Assembly (NCBI GenBank): GCA_964616275.1 | Contig: CAZTUL010000007.1 | Location: 1 to 56,282 of the forward strand | DNA from: CAYZJV01 sp964616275 | Lineage (GTDB): Bacteria; Spirochaetota; Spirochaetia; Sphaerochaetales; Sphaerochaetaceae | Reading direction: 5' to 3' | Length of the DNA: 56,282 bases | Part shown: one piece after another, positions 17,254 through 25,058 of the stretch | Position numbering within the stretch: position 1 is the stretch's first letter | How the letters are laid out: each line of letters starts with the position of its first letter | Program-made: the position numbers and the translations under genes | The notes under the pieces: model-generated | Told to the model about the DNA's origin: nothing | Databases searched by the model: none | What the model saw: the letters and a program-made list of their open reading frames with translations, nothing else

Positions 17254-19434
17254 ATGAAATCATGGAAAAAGGAATCCGTTTCGGTAGATCTGGTGAGGAA
17301 ACTCAACGAGACCTATCAGGTAGATTACATTACCGCTTCACTACTTGCACGAAGAGGTGCTGTTGATCCTGAATCAGTTCGTTTCTTCTTGGAATCTGAT
17401 GTCTCATACCTCCATAATCCGTTCTTGTTTGACGAGATGGAGAACTTTGTAGAACGGATACTTCAGGCTAGGGATGAACATGAGTATGTTCGTGTTTTTG
17501 GAGATCGTGATGTTGATGGAATAACCAGCACAGTGCTTATGGTTCAGGAACTGGAAGCTCTTGGAATGGAGGTCTCATGGCGCCTTCCTGAAGGTGATGA
17601 GCCCTATGGTTTAACACGAGCAGGTCTCGAAGATGCTGCCAAGGATCGAGTGACACTGGCTATTACAGTCGATTGTGGTATTTCGAATAATGAAGAGATT
17701 GCGTATGCTCGCGAATTGGGTATAGATGTACTTATTACCGATCATCATATTGCTGGAGACGTAATCCCTGCTGCAGAAGCTGTGATTAACCCGAAACTGA
17801 GCGGTGGTGGATACCCGTTTGCACATTTAGCTGGGTGCGGTGTAGTTGCAAAATGTATATGGGCTATTCGGTTTGCTTCAAGTGATTTTTATCGTGAGGA
17901 GTGTGTTCTTCTCCATACCGTACCGGGAAATACTAAACCCGGTGAAGAGACAATAATCATTGAAGCTGCCCGAGTTAAAAATCTCATAATGGAAGATCGA
18001 TTAATTGAAGAGGTTGTTCCGGGTCTTCTGGGAATTCATCAGAGTCGTATGTTGCAATTTCTCGATTGTGGAGTACCTATACTTGTTCTGGATCGCGATG
18101 TAGAGTCTCAACTTCTGCATCGGGCATTCGGATCAACTGTAGATATCCATATGGGTGAGTTGCGTGCTCAATTCGAACGTGTATTGCCACAGGTCGTTGG
18201 TAAGAGTCTATTCAGTCTCATGCGGGTGAGTCGTTCAGTGCGATATACCAAAACAGCAAGTGAACTTGATCTTTTATATTCTCTTTTTGTTGCCTATGTA
18301 CTTCGAACGGTGCCCGCCTTATCTAGTGAGTATGAAGAAATTCTCGATTTAGTTGCCTTAGGAACCGTAGCTGACCTCATGCCCATGATTGATGAAAATC
18401 GTATTCTCGTACGAACCGGATTAACAAAGATATCTGGGGGGAAAAGAAAAGGGTTGTTAGCATTGTTGAGTATGCAGAATCTGGTTGGGAAACGACTTTC
18501 AACGACCGATGTAGGATGGCAGATAACACCGATTATTAATGCATCCGGGAGATTAGGGAAACCACAGATTGCAGCTCACATGCTCCTCGCTAAAGATATG
18601 CATGCGTGTGAAGAGTATGCCGGTGAGCTTGTAAGATTGAACAAAGAGAGACAGCGGCAGGGTGAGGATTCATGGGAGAGAATACTGCCAAAAGCAAAAA
18701 CCAGTCATGGTGTTTTCGATGGGAAGTTTCTTCTTGTAGAAGATTCTACTGTAAGTCGTGGCTTAACTGGGATAATGGCTTCACGTTTGCTTCGCCAATT
18801 CAATACTCCCAGCATGGTGATTGCTCATGTAGATGACGTACGTGTTACCGGATCTATGAGAAGTCCTCAACATTTTGATGTCCGGGAATTTCTTCACACC
18901 TTTGAAGATTTGTTTATTGATTTTGGCGGGCACCGCTGTGCCGGTGGCTTCAGTATGGATCAAAAATATCTTGAAATCTTCCGTTCTCGAATATCAGAGG
19001 CTATTGAGCTAATCGAATCACGCGAAGTTCTTGATGAGGAGCCTCTTGTGATTGATGTTGAACTACCGCCTGATTATCTTACGCCGAAACTCATCTCTTT
19101 GGTTGAGACGTTTGAACCTTATGGGGAGGGAAATCCTCCATTACAATTCCTTATCAAAGGTGCGGTCGTAGAGGAAGTTCAATTGCTTCATCGCTCAAAG
19201 GGTTCCGGGCCTGCACATGTCAAGCTTCAGCTGCAATATGGGCAGTATCGCTGGCCAGCGGTATTTTGGAACGCAGCTGATGAAGTGGGTACTGCGTTTT
19301 CAGAAAATGATGAGGTTGATGTAGTTTTTAGGATGGGGCGTAATTATTTTAGAAATAATGAATCACTTCAGCTTACGATTGTAGCGATTCAACGCCATAA
19401 ACATACTATTGAACAAATAATGGCAAGATACTAG
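17254..19434 (+). CDS. recJ: Single-stranded-DNA-specific exonuclease RecJ
   Basis: A 5'-3' exonuclease of the DHH superfamily acting in RecF-pathway and mismatch repair. Visible motifs are VFGDRDVDGITST (the DxDxDG metal site) near residue 85, ITDHHIAG (DHH) near residue 165, ALGTVADLMPM, and FGGHRCAGGFSM in the DHHA1 domain near residue 560. An OB-fold follows at the C-terminus. At 726 residues it is longer than the usual 560-600; the extra sequence is an insertion between about 215 and 340, separating the DHH motifs from GTVADLMP. It probably remains active because the metal-binding motifs are intact. Confidence 0.92.
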   Translation: MKSWKKESVSVDLVRKLNETYQVDYITASLLARRGAVDPESVRFFLESDVSYLHNPFLFDEMENFVERILQARDEHEYVRVFGDRDVDGITSTVLMVQELEALGMEVSWRLPEGDEPYGLTRAGLEDAAKDRVTLAITVDCGISNNEEIAYARELGIDVLITDHHIAGDVIPAAEAVINPKLSGGGYPFAHLAGCGVVAKCIWAIRFASSDFYREECVLLHTVPGNTKPGEETIIIEAARVKNLIMEDRLIEEVVPGLLGIHQSRMLQFLDCGVPILVLDRDVESQLLHRAFGSTVDIHMGELRAQFERVLPQVVGKSLFSLMRVSRSVRYTKTASELDLLYSLFVAYVLRTVPALSSEYEEILDLVALGTVADLMPMIDENRILVRTGLTKISGGKRKGLLALLSMQNLVGKRLSTTDVGWQITPIINASGRLGKPQIAAHMLLAKDMHACEEYAGELVRLNKERQRQGEDSWERILPKAKTSHGVFDGKFLLVEDSTVSRGLTGIMASRLLRQFNTPSMVIAHVDDVRVTGSMRSPQHFDVREFLHTFEDLFIDFGGHRCAGGFSMDQKYLEIFRSRISEAIELIESREVLDEEPLVIDVELPPDYLTPKLISLVETFEPYGEGNPPLQFLIKGAVVEEVQLLHRSKGSGPAHVKLQLQYGQYRWPAVFWNAADEVGTAFSENDEVDVVFRMGRNYFRNNESLQLTIVAIQRHKHTIEQIMARY

Positions 19435-19479
19435 CACGATACCACCGGGGTTCTTGACAAAAAAGACTCTTTTCATCAG

Positions 19480-19485
19480 TATAAT
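19480..19485 (+). promoter_or_regulatory. Consensus -10 box of the rpsU promoter
   Basis: A perfect TATAAT lies here. A perfect TTGACA is present at 19454-19459, but the 20-base spacing is long. The predicted start near 19492 gives a leader of about 34 bases. Confidence 0.5.
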
Positions 19486-19525
19486 CAATACATTGGTCCC
19501 ATGCATTGGGAAGGGGGTGATTACC

Positions 19526-19735
19526 ATAGCTTACGTAAGAGTAGACGATAATGAGCCACTCGAAAAGTCAATCAAGAAGTTCAAACGAATGGTTGAAAAA
19601 GAGGGCATTATCCGGGAATGGAAGAAGCGCGAATATTTTGAGAAGCCTTCCACTATTGAAAACCGGAAGAAAAAAGCATTGGCTCGCAAGCAAATGAAAA
19701 AAGTACGTAAGATGCACTCCATGAAGAGTTATTAA
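19526..19735 (+). CDS. rpsU: 30S ribosomal protein S21, apparently initiating at AUA
   Basis: A 69-residue basic S21 protein (KFKRMVEKEGIIREWKKREYFEKPST, then a Lys/Arg-rich tail) that binds the 16S rRNA 3' end region of the small subunit. The family begins Met-Ala-Tyr-Val; here AYVRVDDNE is preceded by ATA at 19526. The sequence AAGGGGGTGAT (19511-19521), a near-perfect anti-16S match, ends the right distance upstream for that codon. The only in-frame alternative, GTG at 19517, overlaps the Shine-Dalgarno itself. I therefore prefer an AUA start, with GTG as the fallback. A strong terminator follows. Confidence 0.85.
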   Translation: MAYVRVDDNEPLEKSIKKFKRMVEKEGIIREWKKREYFEKPSTIENRKKKALARKQMKKVRKMHSMKSY

Positions 19736-19761
19736 TCGCCTCTGTACATGTGACGTCGTCG

Positions 19762-19788
19762 CCGTCGGTGTACACCGACGGTTTTTTA
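19762..19788 (+). terminator. Rho-independent terminator after rpsU
   Basis: CCGTCGGTG (19762-19770) and CACCGACGG (19773-19781) form a nine-base-pair GC-rich stem with a TA turn, followed by six T residues. Confidence 0.93.
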
Positions 19789-19795
19789 TTCTCAA

Positions 19796-19838
19796 GTGAG
19801 CGGGAGAGACGCATGTGCGGTTATACTCCCTCTCTCAC
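19796..19838 (+). other. Three-tier hairpin of unknown function between rpsU and metY
   Basis: Nested complementary segments are GTGAG/CTCAC (19796-19800 with 19834-19838), GGGAG/CTCCC (19802-19806 with 19826-19830) and CGCA/TGCG (19810-19813 with 19816-19819). A weaker ACGGA/TCCGT pair follows near 19850-19872. It lies after the rpsU terminator and before the proposed metY promoter. It could be part of a small RNA or a longer metY leader. I cannot match it to a known RNA. Confidence 0.35.
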
Positions 19839-19914
19839 AAGCAGCACACGGAGACAAGTTTAGTGTTCCGTAATTCTAGGGGGTTCCTGGATGAGCAATT
19901 TATTACATACCTTG

Positions 19915-19920
19915 TATAGA
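19915..19920 (+). promoter_or_regulatory. Candidate -10 box of the metY-metA promoter
   Basis: TATAGA in the context CTTGTATAGATT. Transcription would begin near 19927, just before the riboswitch stem. The matching -35 is poor (TGAGCA at 17 bases), so the assignment rests on its position. Confidence 0.35.
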
Positions 19921-19935
19921 TTTGGCTCTATCCGT

Positions 19936-20010
19936 GACAGCATGTGATACACCTATATGCAACACAAGCCTGTCAGGCGATGTGGGTTATCATTCTGCTA
20001 AAGAGGAACC
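19936..20010 (+). promoter_or_regulatory. SAM-II-like S-adenosylmethionine riboswitch before metY-metA
   Basis: The element resembles the SAM-II pseudoknot as I remember it. P1 is GACAG/CTGTC (19936-19940 with 19970-19974) plus TGTG/CACA (19943-19946 with 19963-19966). The L1 loop starts TGATACACC and ends ATATGCAA, near the SAM-II TGATTT-ACC...TTGCAA pattern. GTTATCA and then GCTAAAGAGG (19997-20006) match the GTTAAACA...GCTAAAG tail. CCT (19952-19954) can pair with AGG (20004-20006), and ATG (19957-19959) with CAT (19991-19993), closing a pseudoknot over the metY Shine-Dalgarno. SAM binding would block translation. The region between P1 and the tail is longer than usual. Confidence 0.6.
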
Positions 20011-20014
20011 AACG

Positions 20015-21310
20015 ATGAAAGAAAAAGAAATTAATTCAGATTATCATTTTGAGACACTCCAGCTTCATGCCGGACAAGAGACTGCTGACCCTGCAACAGG
20101 GGCTCGGGCAGTTCCCATATATGCCACAACCTCATATGTCTTTCAAGATTGTAAGCATGCTGCCGCTTTGTTTGATTTATCGGAACCTGGTAACATTTAT
20201 ACACGAATAGGTAATCCGACGACCGAAGTATTTGAAAAGCGTATAGCAGCTCTAGAAGAGGGCATTGGTGCTCTTGCAACTGCTTCAGGCCAAGCTGCAA
20301 TCTCGTTGACCATACAAAATCTAGCTCATGCAGGAGATCATATCATAGCTTCTAAGACAATCTATGGAGGTACCTACAATCTTCTTGGAAGGACTTTCCT
20401 GGAAAGTGGTATTCAAACCACATTCTTTGATGTAAACGACTACGAATCTTTGGACCGGGCGTTTACCGAAAGAACTAAGGCAGTTTTTATTGAGAGTATC
20501 GGGAACCCAAATGCTAATCTTGCCGATATTCAGAAAATTGCTGATATTGCACATGCTCATAAAGTCCCATTGATAGTGGACAATACTTTTGCTACACCGT
20601 TTCTTTTGAAACCCATCGTTTTTGGTGCCGATATTGTTGTTCATTCTGCAACCAAATTCATTGGTGGTCATGGCACGTGTATTGGTGGTGTGGTAATTGA
20701 TGGAGGAAAGTTTGATTGGGAAGCTTCTGGAAAATTCCCCTGGCTGGTAGATCCCGACCCAAGCTATCACGGTATAAGCTATACACGCGATGTAGGACAA
20801 TTAGCATTTATTACACGTGCTCGTGTTATATTGCTCCGCGATTTTGGTGCAGCTCTGAGTCCTTTTAATGCATTTTTGTTCCTGCAGGGATTGGAAACAT
20901 TATCGCTGAGGGTAGAGCGTCATATTCAAAATACGCTTGCGATTATATCGTTCCTTTCTCAGCATAAAAAGATAGAAAAAGTTCATCATCCATCACTTCC
21001 TTCAAATCCAGCACACATGCTCTATAATCACTATTTGCCTAAGGGGGGAGCCTCGATCTTTACGATAGTCGTTGCGGGGGGAGCTGAAGGAGCAACTCGT
21101 TTCATCGATCGTCTCCGAATCTTTTCTCTTCTTGCGAATGTTGCAGACGTAAAATCTCTTGTCATTCACCCTGCAAGTACTACACACGCTCAAATGACTG
21201 AGCATCAATTACTTGAAGCTGGTATAGAACCAGGAACTGTTCGTCTGTCAGTAGGAACTGAGCACATTGAAGATTTGCTTGCTGATCTTGCACAAGCTTT
21301 AGAAGACTAG
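20015..21310 (+). CDS. metY: O-acetylhomoserine sulfhydrylase
   Basis: A PLP enzyme that combines O-acetylhomoserine with sulfide to give homocysteine. I start at ATG 20015, preceded by AGAGGA, because the longer frame from 19922 would translate the riboswitch. The protein is 431 residues, the MetY length, longer than MetB or MetC. The PLP lysine is Lys214 in SATKFIGGHG, and YTRIGNPTT is the substrate-binding motif. It lies 11 bases before metA, whose acetyl specificity supplies exactly its substrate. Control is probably by the SAM-II-like leader. Confidence 0.92.
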   Translation: MKEKEINSDYHFETLQLHAGQETADPATGARAVPIYATTSYVFQDCKHAAALFDLSEPGNIYTRIGNPTTEVFEKRIAALEEGIGALATASGQAAISLTIQNLAHAGDHIIASKTIYGGTYNLLGRTFLESGIQTTFFDVNDYESLDRAFTERTKAVFIESIGNPNANLADIQKIADIAHAHKVPLIVDNTFATPFLLKPIVFGADIVVHSATKFIGGHGTCIGGVVIDGGKFDWEASGKFPWLVDPDPSYHGISYTRDVGQLAFITRARVILLRDFGAALSPFNAFLFLQGLETLSLRVERHIQNTLAIISFLSQHKKIEKVHHPSLPSNPAHMLYNHYLPKGGASIFTIVVAGGAEGATRFIDRLRIFSLLANVADVKSLVIHPASTTHAQMTEHQLLEAGIEPGTVRLSVGTEHIEDLLADLAQALED

Positions 21311-21321
21311 GAGGTAGGGCT

Positions 21322-22290
21322 GTGCCAGTAAAAATTTCGGATGCTTTACCTGCACGGAGTATTCTTGAAGAAGAAAATATCTTTGTGATGACCGAGAAGC
21401 GTGCGGTGAGTCAGGATATTAGACCTCTACGATTGGTAATTCTTAATCTCATGCCTCTCAAGACGAGTACAGAAACTAGTATTCTCAGACGACTTTCCAA
21501 TACGCCTCTACAGATTGAAGTAGATTTTCTCAGAACTGCGACCTACACGTCGCGTCACGCATCTGCTGCCTATTTGGAGGAGTTTTATAAGACTTTCGAT
21601 GAAATCAGAAAATCCTCATACGATGGGATGATTATCACCGGTGCTCCAGTAGAAACTATGGATTTCGAAGATGTTGAGTATTGGCACGAGTTGTGTGACA
21701 TTATGGAATGGGCTTCAAATCATGTATTTGCTAATCTTTTCCTCTGCTGGGGAGCTCAAGCTGGACTGTATTATCACTATGGAATAGAGAAATATCCGCT
21801 GGAGAAGAAAATGTTTGGAGTGTTCGACCATAACGTACTTGTTCCGAACACCTCCCTTCTAAGAGGATTTGATGATATTTTCAGTGCTCCACATTCTCGC
21901 CATACTGAAGTAAGAGCTTCAGACATTGAATCGATTTCTGATTTGGAGATTCTTGCCGCCGGTGAAGAGGCGGGACTCTATATTGTTGTGAGCAAGGACA
22001 ACAGACAGGTTTTCGTGTTTGGGCATCCCGAATATGAAGCACACACATTAGATCAAGAATTCAGACGTGATGTTTCCCGAGGTCTTTCCATCGATATTCC
22101 TAAAAATTATTATGTAAAGGATACCCCCTCACTAGGTCCTCGAGTGACGTGGTACTCACATGCTCAGTTGCTCTATACTAACTGGCTCAACTATTTTGTG
22201 TATCAGACAACGCCGTTCGACCTCAATTTACTGCCCGAAAACCATGCAAAAAAAACATCTCCGGCGGCTCCATCACGAATTATCCCATAA
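21322..22290 (+). CDS. metA: Homoserine O-acetyltransferase, MetA family
   Basis: The MetA fold is certain. Cys142 (LCWGAQAG) is the acyl nucleophile, and the His and Glu of FGHPEYE complete the triad. Residue 111, in ITGAPVE, is Glu. In this family Glu111 goes with acetyl-CoA use and Gly with succinyl-CoA, so this enzyme should make O-acetylhomoserine despite common succinyltransferase labels. The product fits the adjacent metY. The start is GTG with AGGAGG upstream. The length of 322 residues is slightly long at the C-terminus. Confidence 0.93.
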   Translation: MPVKISDALPARSILEEENIFVMTEKRAVSQDIRPLRLVILNLMPLKTSTETSILRRLSNTPLQIEVDFLRTATYTSRHASAAYLEEFYKTFDEIRKSSYDGMIITGAPVETMDFEDVEYWHELCDIMEWASNHVFANLFLCWGAQAGLYYHYGIEKYPLEKKMFGVFDHNVLVPNTSLLRGFDDIFSAPHSRHTEVRASDIESISDLEILAAGEEAGLYIVVSKDNRQVFVFGHPEYEAHTLDQEFRRDVSRGLSIDIPKNYYVKDTPSLGPRVTWYSHAQLLYTNWLNYFVYQTTPFDLNLLPENHAKKTSPAAPSRIIP

Positions 22291-22354
22291 TTGAAGCGGA
22301 TACAGAAAGAACCTATTAGGAAATTGACTTTAACATAAATTTTTCATTACTTAT

Positions 22355-22384
22355 TTGACAAATTCCGAATCAGTGCAGTACTAT
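22355..22384 (+). promoter_or_regulatory. Sigma-70 promoter of the PGDH-like/serC operon
   Basis: Consensus TTGACA (22355-22360), an 18-base spacer and TACTAT (22379-22384) predict a start near 22391, 23 bases before the ATG. A second TTGACT lies at 22324-22329. Confidence 0.65.
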
Positions 22385-22413
22385 GTAGTTACGACTAATT
22401 AATAAGGAGTTAC

Positions 22414-23301
22414 ATGATGCTAATATTGATTTCCGATTCGTTCGATGCATCGTTACCTCAGTCACTTGAACCATTTGGTGAGGTGACTCAGGATACAAAC
22501 CGTCTAGCAGAGGCTGACGTTGTTTTAGTACGAAGCAAGACTAAGTGTACAAAGGAGTATATTGATTCAGCAAAGAATCTTAAACTCATTATTCGAGGTG
22601 GTGTTGGTCTTGATAACGTTGATCTTGAATATGCAAAGAGCAAAGGCGTAATAGTACGTAATACTCCAAAAGCTTCAGCGATTGCTGTTGCTGAGCTTGC
22701 TTTTGCACTCATGATTTCTGTTCCGAATCATCTAGTTGAGATGCATAATGGAATGAAGCAAGGTGAATGGTTGAAGAAAACCAAGCGAACGGAGTTATAT
22801 GGTAAGACACTTGCTCTACTGGGAATCGGTAATATTGCTTCAAAACTCGCCGAACGGGCAAAGGCTTTTGGCATGCATGTAGTTGCGTATGACAAATATG
22901 TAAAAGAGAGTCCTTTCGCAACGATGATGGCTTCTCCTGAACTTGCTGTTCGAGATGCCGATTATATTTCGCTTCATCTACCGCTTACTGAAGAAACTCA
23001 AGGAATGGTGTGTAATACGCTATTGCGTTCCTGTAACAAAAAGCCGGTGGTGATAAATACAGGTCGTGCACTTTGCGTGGATGCTGACTGTATTTTGAAA
23101 GCGTTAGAAGATGGAACTATTTCCTGGTATGCAACCGACGTTTATCCTAGCGATCCGCCACCTGCAGACTATCCACTACTCAAGAGTGATCGAGTCACTT
23201 TAACACCGCATATCGGAGCTAATAGTGAAGAGAACTTATTAAGAATCGGTGATGAGGTATGTCTCATTATTGATGAATTGGTAAAGGGAGGTTCTTTATG
23301 A
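22414..23301 (+). CDS. D-3-phosphoglycerate dehydrogenase-like 2-hydroxyacid dehydrogenase (short form)
   Basis: An NAD-dependent D-2-hydroxyacid dehydrogenase placed directly before serC, so it probably makes 3-phosphohydroxypyruvate for serine synthesis. The Rossmann motif LLGIGNIASKLAERA lies near residue 135. The catalytic Arg is in NTGRALCVD and the His in LTPHIGAN. The position usually held by the catalytic Glu (the E of the PTEP-type motif) appears to be Asp in PSDPPP, a conservative change. At 295 residues it has only the two core domains and no C-terminal ACT domain, so feedback inhibition by serine through that domain is absent. AAGGAG precedes the start. It overlaps serC by four bases. 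Confidence 0.82.
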   Translation: MMLILISDSFDASLPQSLEPFGEVTQDTNRLAEADVVLVRSKTKCTKEYIDSAKNLKLIIRGGVGLDNVDLEYAKSKGVIVRNTPKASAIAVAELAFALMISVPNHLVEMHNGMKQGEWLKKTKRTELYGKTLALLGIGNIASKLAERAKAFGMHVVAYDKYVKESPFATMMASPELAVRDADYISLHLPLTEETQGMVCNTLLRSCNKKPVVINTGRALCVDADCILKALEDGTISWYATDVYPSDPPPADYPLLKSDRVTLTPHIGANSEENLLRIGDEVCLIIDELVKGGSL

Positions 23302-24383
23302 GTCGAAAGAAAAACTTCTTTGCAGGTCCTTCAGTCCTTCCTATGGAGGTTCTTGAACAATTGCATGCCGATTTACTTGATTACAAGGGTTCTGGTCTTT
23401 CCATGGTTGAAGCGAGTCATAGGGGAGAGCCGTTCGAAGGGATGTATCATGAATGCCTCAGCTTAATTCGAGAGCTCATGGGAATTCCCGATAATTATGA
23501 TGTCTTTTTTCTTGGTGGCGGAGCAACGTTGCAGTTTTCCATGATACCTATGAATTTTCTCAGACCAGGAACTGTTGCCGATTATATTAAGAGTGGTACA
23601 TGGGCGAACAAGGCTACCAGTGATGCAAAAAAAATCGGTGATGTGCATCTCTACTATGATGGTACCGATACGAAATTTACCTCTCTTCCCAATCCAAAAA
23701 GTGTAAAACCATCCGATAATTCTTCTTATCTCTATCTCTGTTCAAACGAAACCATTGGCGGAATTGAGTGGCAGGATTGGCCTGACACTGGAGATGTACC
23801 GCTCATCGCTGATATGTCGAGTGATTTATTGAGCAGACCTGTCCCTGTTGAGAAATTTGCTATGATTTATGGTGGAGTTCAGAAAAATCTTGGTCCTGCG
23901 GGTGCTACTTTGGTTATTTTACGTAAAGATATGCTGGAACGCCAGAATAATAATCTCACCGCGTATCTTGATTATAAATTACATGCAGAGGGTGAAGGAC
24001 TCTATAATACGCCACCGGTATTCTCGATTTGGGCTGTCAAACTGGTCCTCGAATGGGTTAAGAAGAACGGAGGTGCTGTGGGAATGGCAAAACGTGCCGC
24101 GCTGAAGTCTTCCATAATCTATGATGCAATTGACAATAGTGATGGGTATTATCGTAGTCCTGTGGATCCAGCCTATCGTTCAAAAATGAATGTGGTTTTC
24201 CGCATGGAAAGCGAGGAATTGGAGAAACAATTCTTGGCTGAAACGAAAGCCGCGGGAATGCTTGGTTTGAAGGGGCATAGAAGTGTAGGGGGGTTACGAG
24301 CCTCCATTTACAACTCATTGCCAGTTGAAGATGTTCAAGCTCTAGCAGATCTTATGAAAGAATTTCGAAGAGTGAGAGGATAA
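23298..24383 (+). CDS. serC: Phosphoserine aminotransferase
   Basis: Converts 3-phosphohydroxypyruvate and glutamate to phosphoserine. The N-terminus KKNFFAGPSVLPMEVLEQ is typical of the family. Lys196 in YGGVQKNLGPAG binds PLP. KGHRSVGGLRASIYN near the C-terminus binds the phosphate. The length of 361 residues is normal. It overlaps the upstream dehydrogenase gene (ATGA) and the downstream Lrp gene (TAATG), indicating a tightly coupled operon. No serB is present in this window. Confidence 0.94.
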   Translation: MSRKKNFFAGPSVLPMEVLEQLHADLLDYKGSGLSMVEASHRGEPFEGMYHECLSLIRELMGIPDNYDVFFLGGGATLQFSMIPMNFLRPGTVADYIKSGTWANKATSDAKKIGDVHLYYDGTDTKFTSLPNPKSVKPSDNSSYLYLCSNETIGGIEWQDWPDTGDVPLIADMSSDLLSRPVPVEKFAMIYGGVQKNLGPAGATLVILRKDMLERQNNNLTAYLDYKLHAEGEGLYNTPPVFSIWAVKLVLEWVKKNGGAVGMAKRAALKSSIIYDAIDNSDGYYRSPVDPAYRSKMNVVFRMESEELEKQFLAETKAAGMLGLKGHRSVGGLRASIYNSLPVEDVQALADLMKEFRRVRG

Positions 24384-24835
24384 TGAAGAAAATTGATGAA
24401 ACGAACAAAGCAATTATCAAACAGTTGGCAGATGGAAGAAAAGCCTACAGTGCCATAGCAGATGAACTTTCCATCACTGAAAACACAGTAAGAGCTCGGG
24501 TAAACAAACTCATCGAAGAGGGTGTGCTGCAGATAAGCGGTTTGATTAATCCAGAAGCAATTCCTGGGTTACAGGTCATTATGATGGGTGTAAAGTTGAA
24601 AACACTTGATTTAGGACGTAAAGCAGAGGAATTTTCCCGTTTGCGTGGTGTTGTGTCTGCCGTAGTTGTAACTGGACGTTATGATTTAATTGTTCAAGTA
24701 CTGCTCGGAGAAGATGAAGGATTAAGTCTGTTGGATTTCTTCAAGCGAGAACTTGCCAAAGTATCTGAGATACTTGAGGTTGAAACGTTCGTTGTGTATC
24801 AATCACATAATTATCGAGTACCCTTTATTCTATAA
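24383..24835 (+). CDS. Lrp/AsnC family transcriptional regulator
   Basis: A 150-residue regulator. The N-terminal winged helix-turn-helix (about 5-50: DETNKAIIKQLADGRKAYSA, then NTVRARVNKLIEEGVLQ) is followed by an AsnC/RAM ligand-binding domain (about 65-145). Such proteins form octamers that sense amino acids. Its coupling to the serine genes suggests control of this operon by serine or another amino acid. AsnC-type regulators (DoeX) also accompany ectoine degradation genes in other bacteria. The ectoine operon starts only 224 bases downstream, so a role there is also possible. Confidence 0.88.
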   Translation: MKKIDETNKAIIKQLADGRKAYSAIADELSITENTVRARVNKLIEEGVLQISGLINPEAIPGLQVIMMGVKLKTLDLGRKAEEFSRLRGVVSAVVVTGRYDLIVQVLLGEDEGLSLLDFFKRELAKVSEILEVETFVVYQSHNYRVPFIL

Positions 24836-24860
24836 GGCGTACTAAGCATATGCTGTAATC

Positions 24861-24888
24861 CTACACCGGGGGTTTCACTCCGGTGTAG
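24861..24888 (+). terminator. Strong hairpin after the Lrp gene, without a T run
   Basis: CTACACCGG (24861-24869) pairs perfectly with CCGGTGTAG (24880-24888). No U tract follows directly, so it may be a weak terminator or an mRNA-stabilising end. The following 24889-25020 stretch is very AT-rich and I see no gene in it. Confidence 0.5.
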
Positions 24889-25024
24889 GTACTGTATCTC
24901 CTAATGATTCCCATCTTCCTCAATACTTTTTTGCTTAAACCTTGAAAATAGCAAATATTTTTGTGAAATATAATAGATAATGATTTATATAATAAGGATT
25001 AACGAAAAAAATTAAAAAAATTGG

Positions 25025-25053
25025 TTGACAACTCATGTTTGTCCCCCCATAAT
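25025..25053 (+). promoter_or_regulatory. Promoter of the IclR gene and ectoine operon
   Basis: TTGACA (25025-25030), 17 bases, then CATAAT (25048-25053). The predicted transcription start falls on the ATG at 25059, so the first gene may have a leaderless mRNA. Confidence 0.6.
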
Positions 25054-25058
25054 TAGGT

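Noticed and set aside
19501..19551. A 16-codon ATG frame overlapping the rpsU start region
   Set aside because: It has no ribosome-binding site and no attenuator-like features; the S21 frame explains the Shine-Dalgarno.
19882..20010. Seven-base complementarity GGTTCCT (19882-19888) with AGGAACC (20004-20010) over the metY ribosome-binding site
   Set aside because: Attractive as an anti-Shine-Dalgarno, but the first strand lies upstream of the probable transcription start, and the SAM-II pseudoknot explains the sequestering better.
19922..20014. A longer N-terminus for metY starting at 19922
   Set aside because: It would translate the SAM-II-like aptamer, lacks a Shine-Dalgarno and adds residues absent from MetY proteins.
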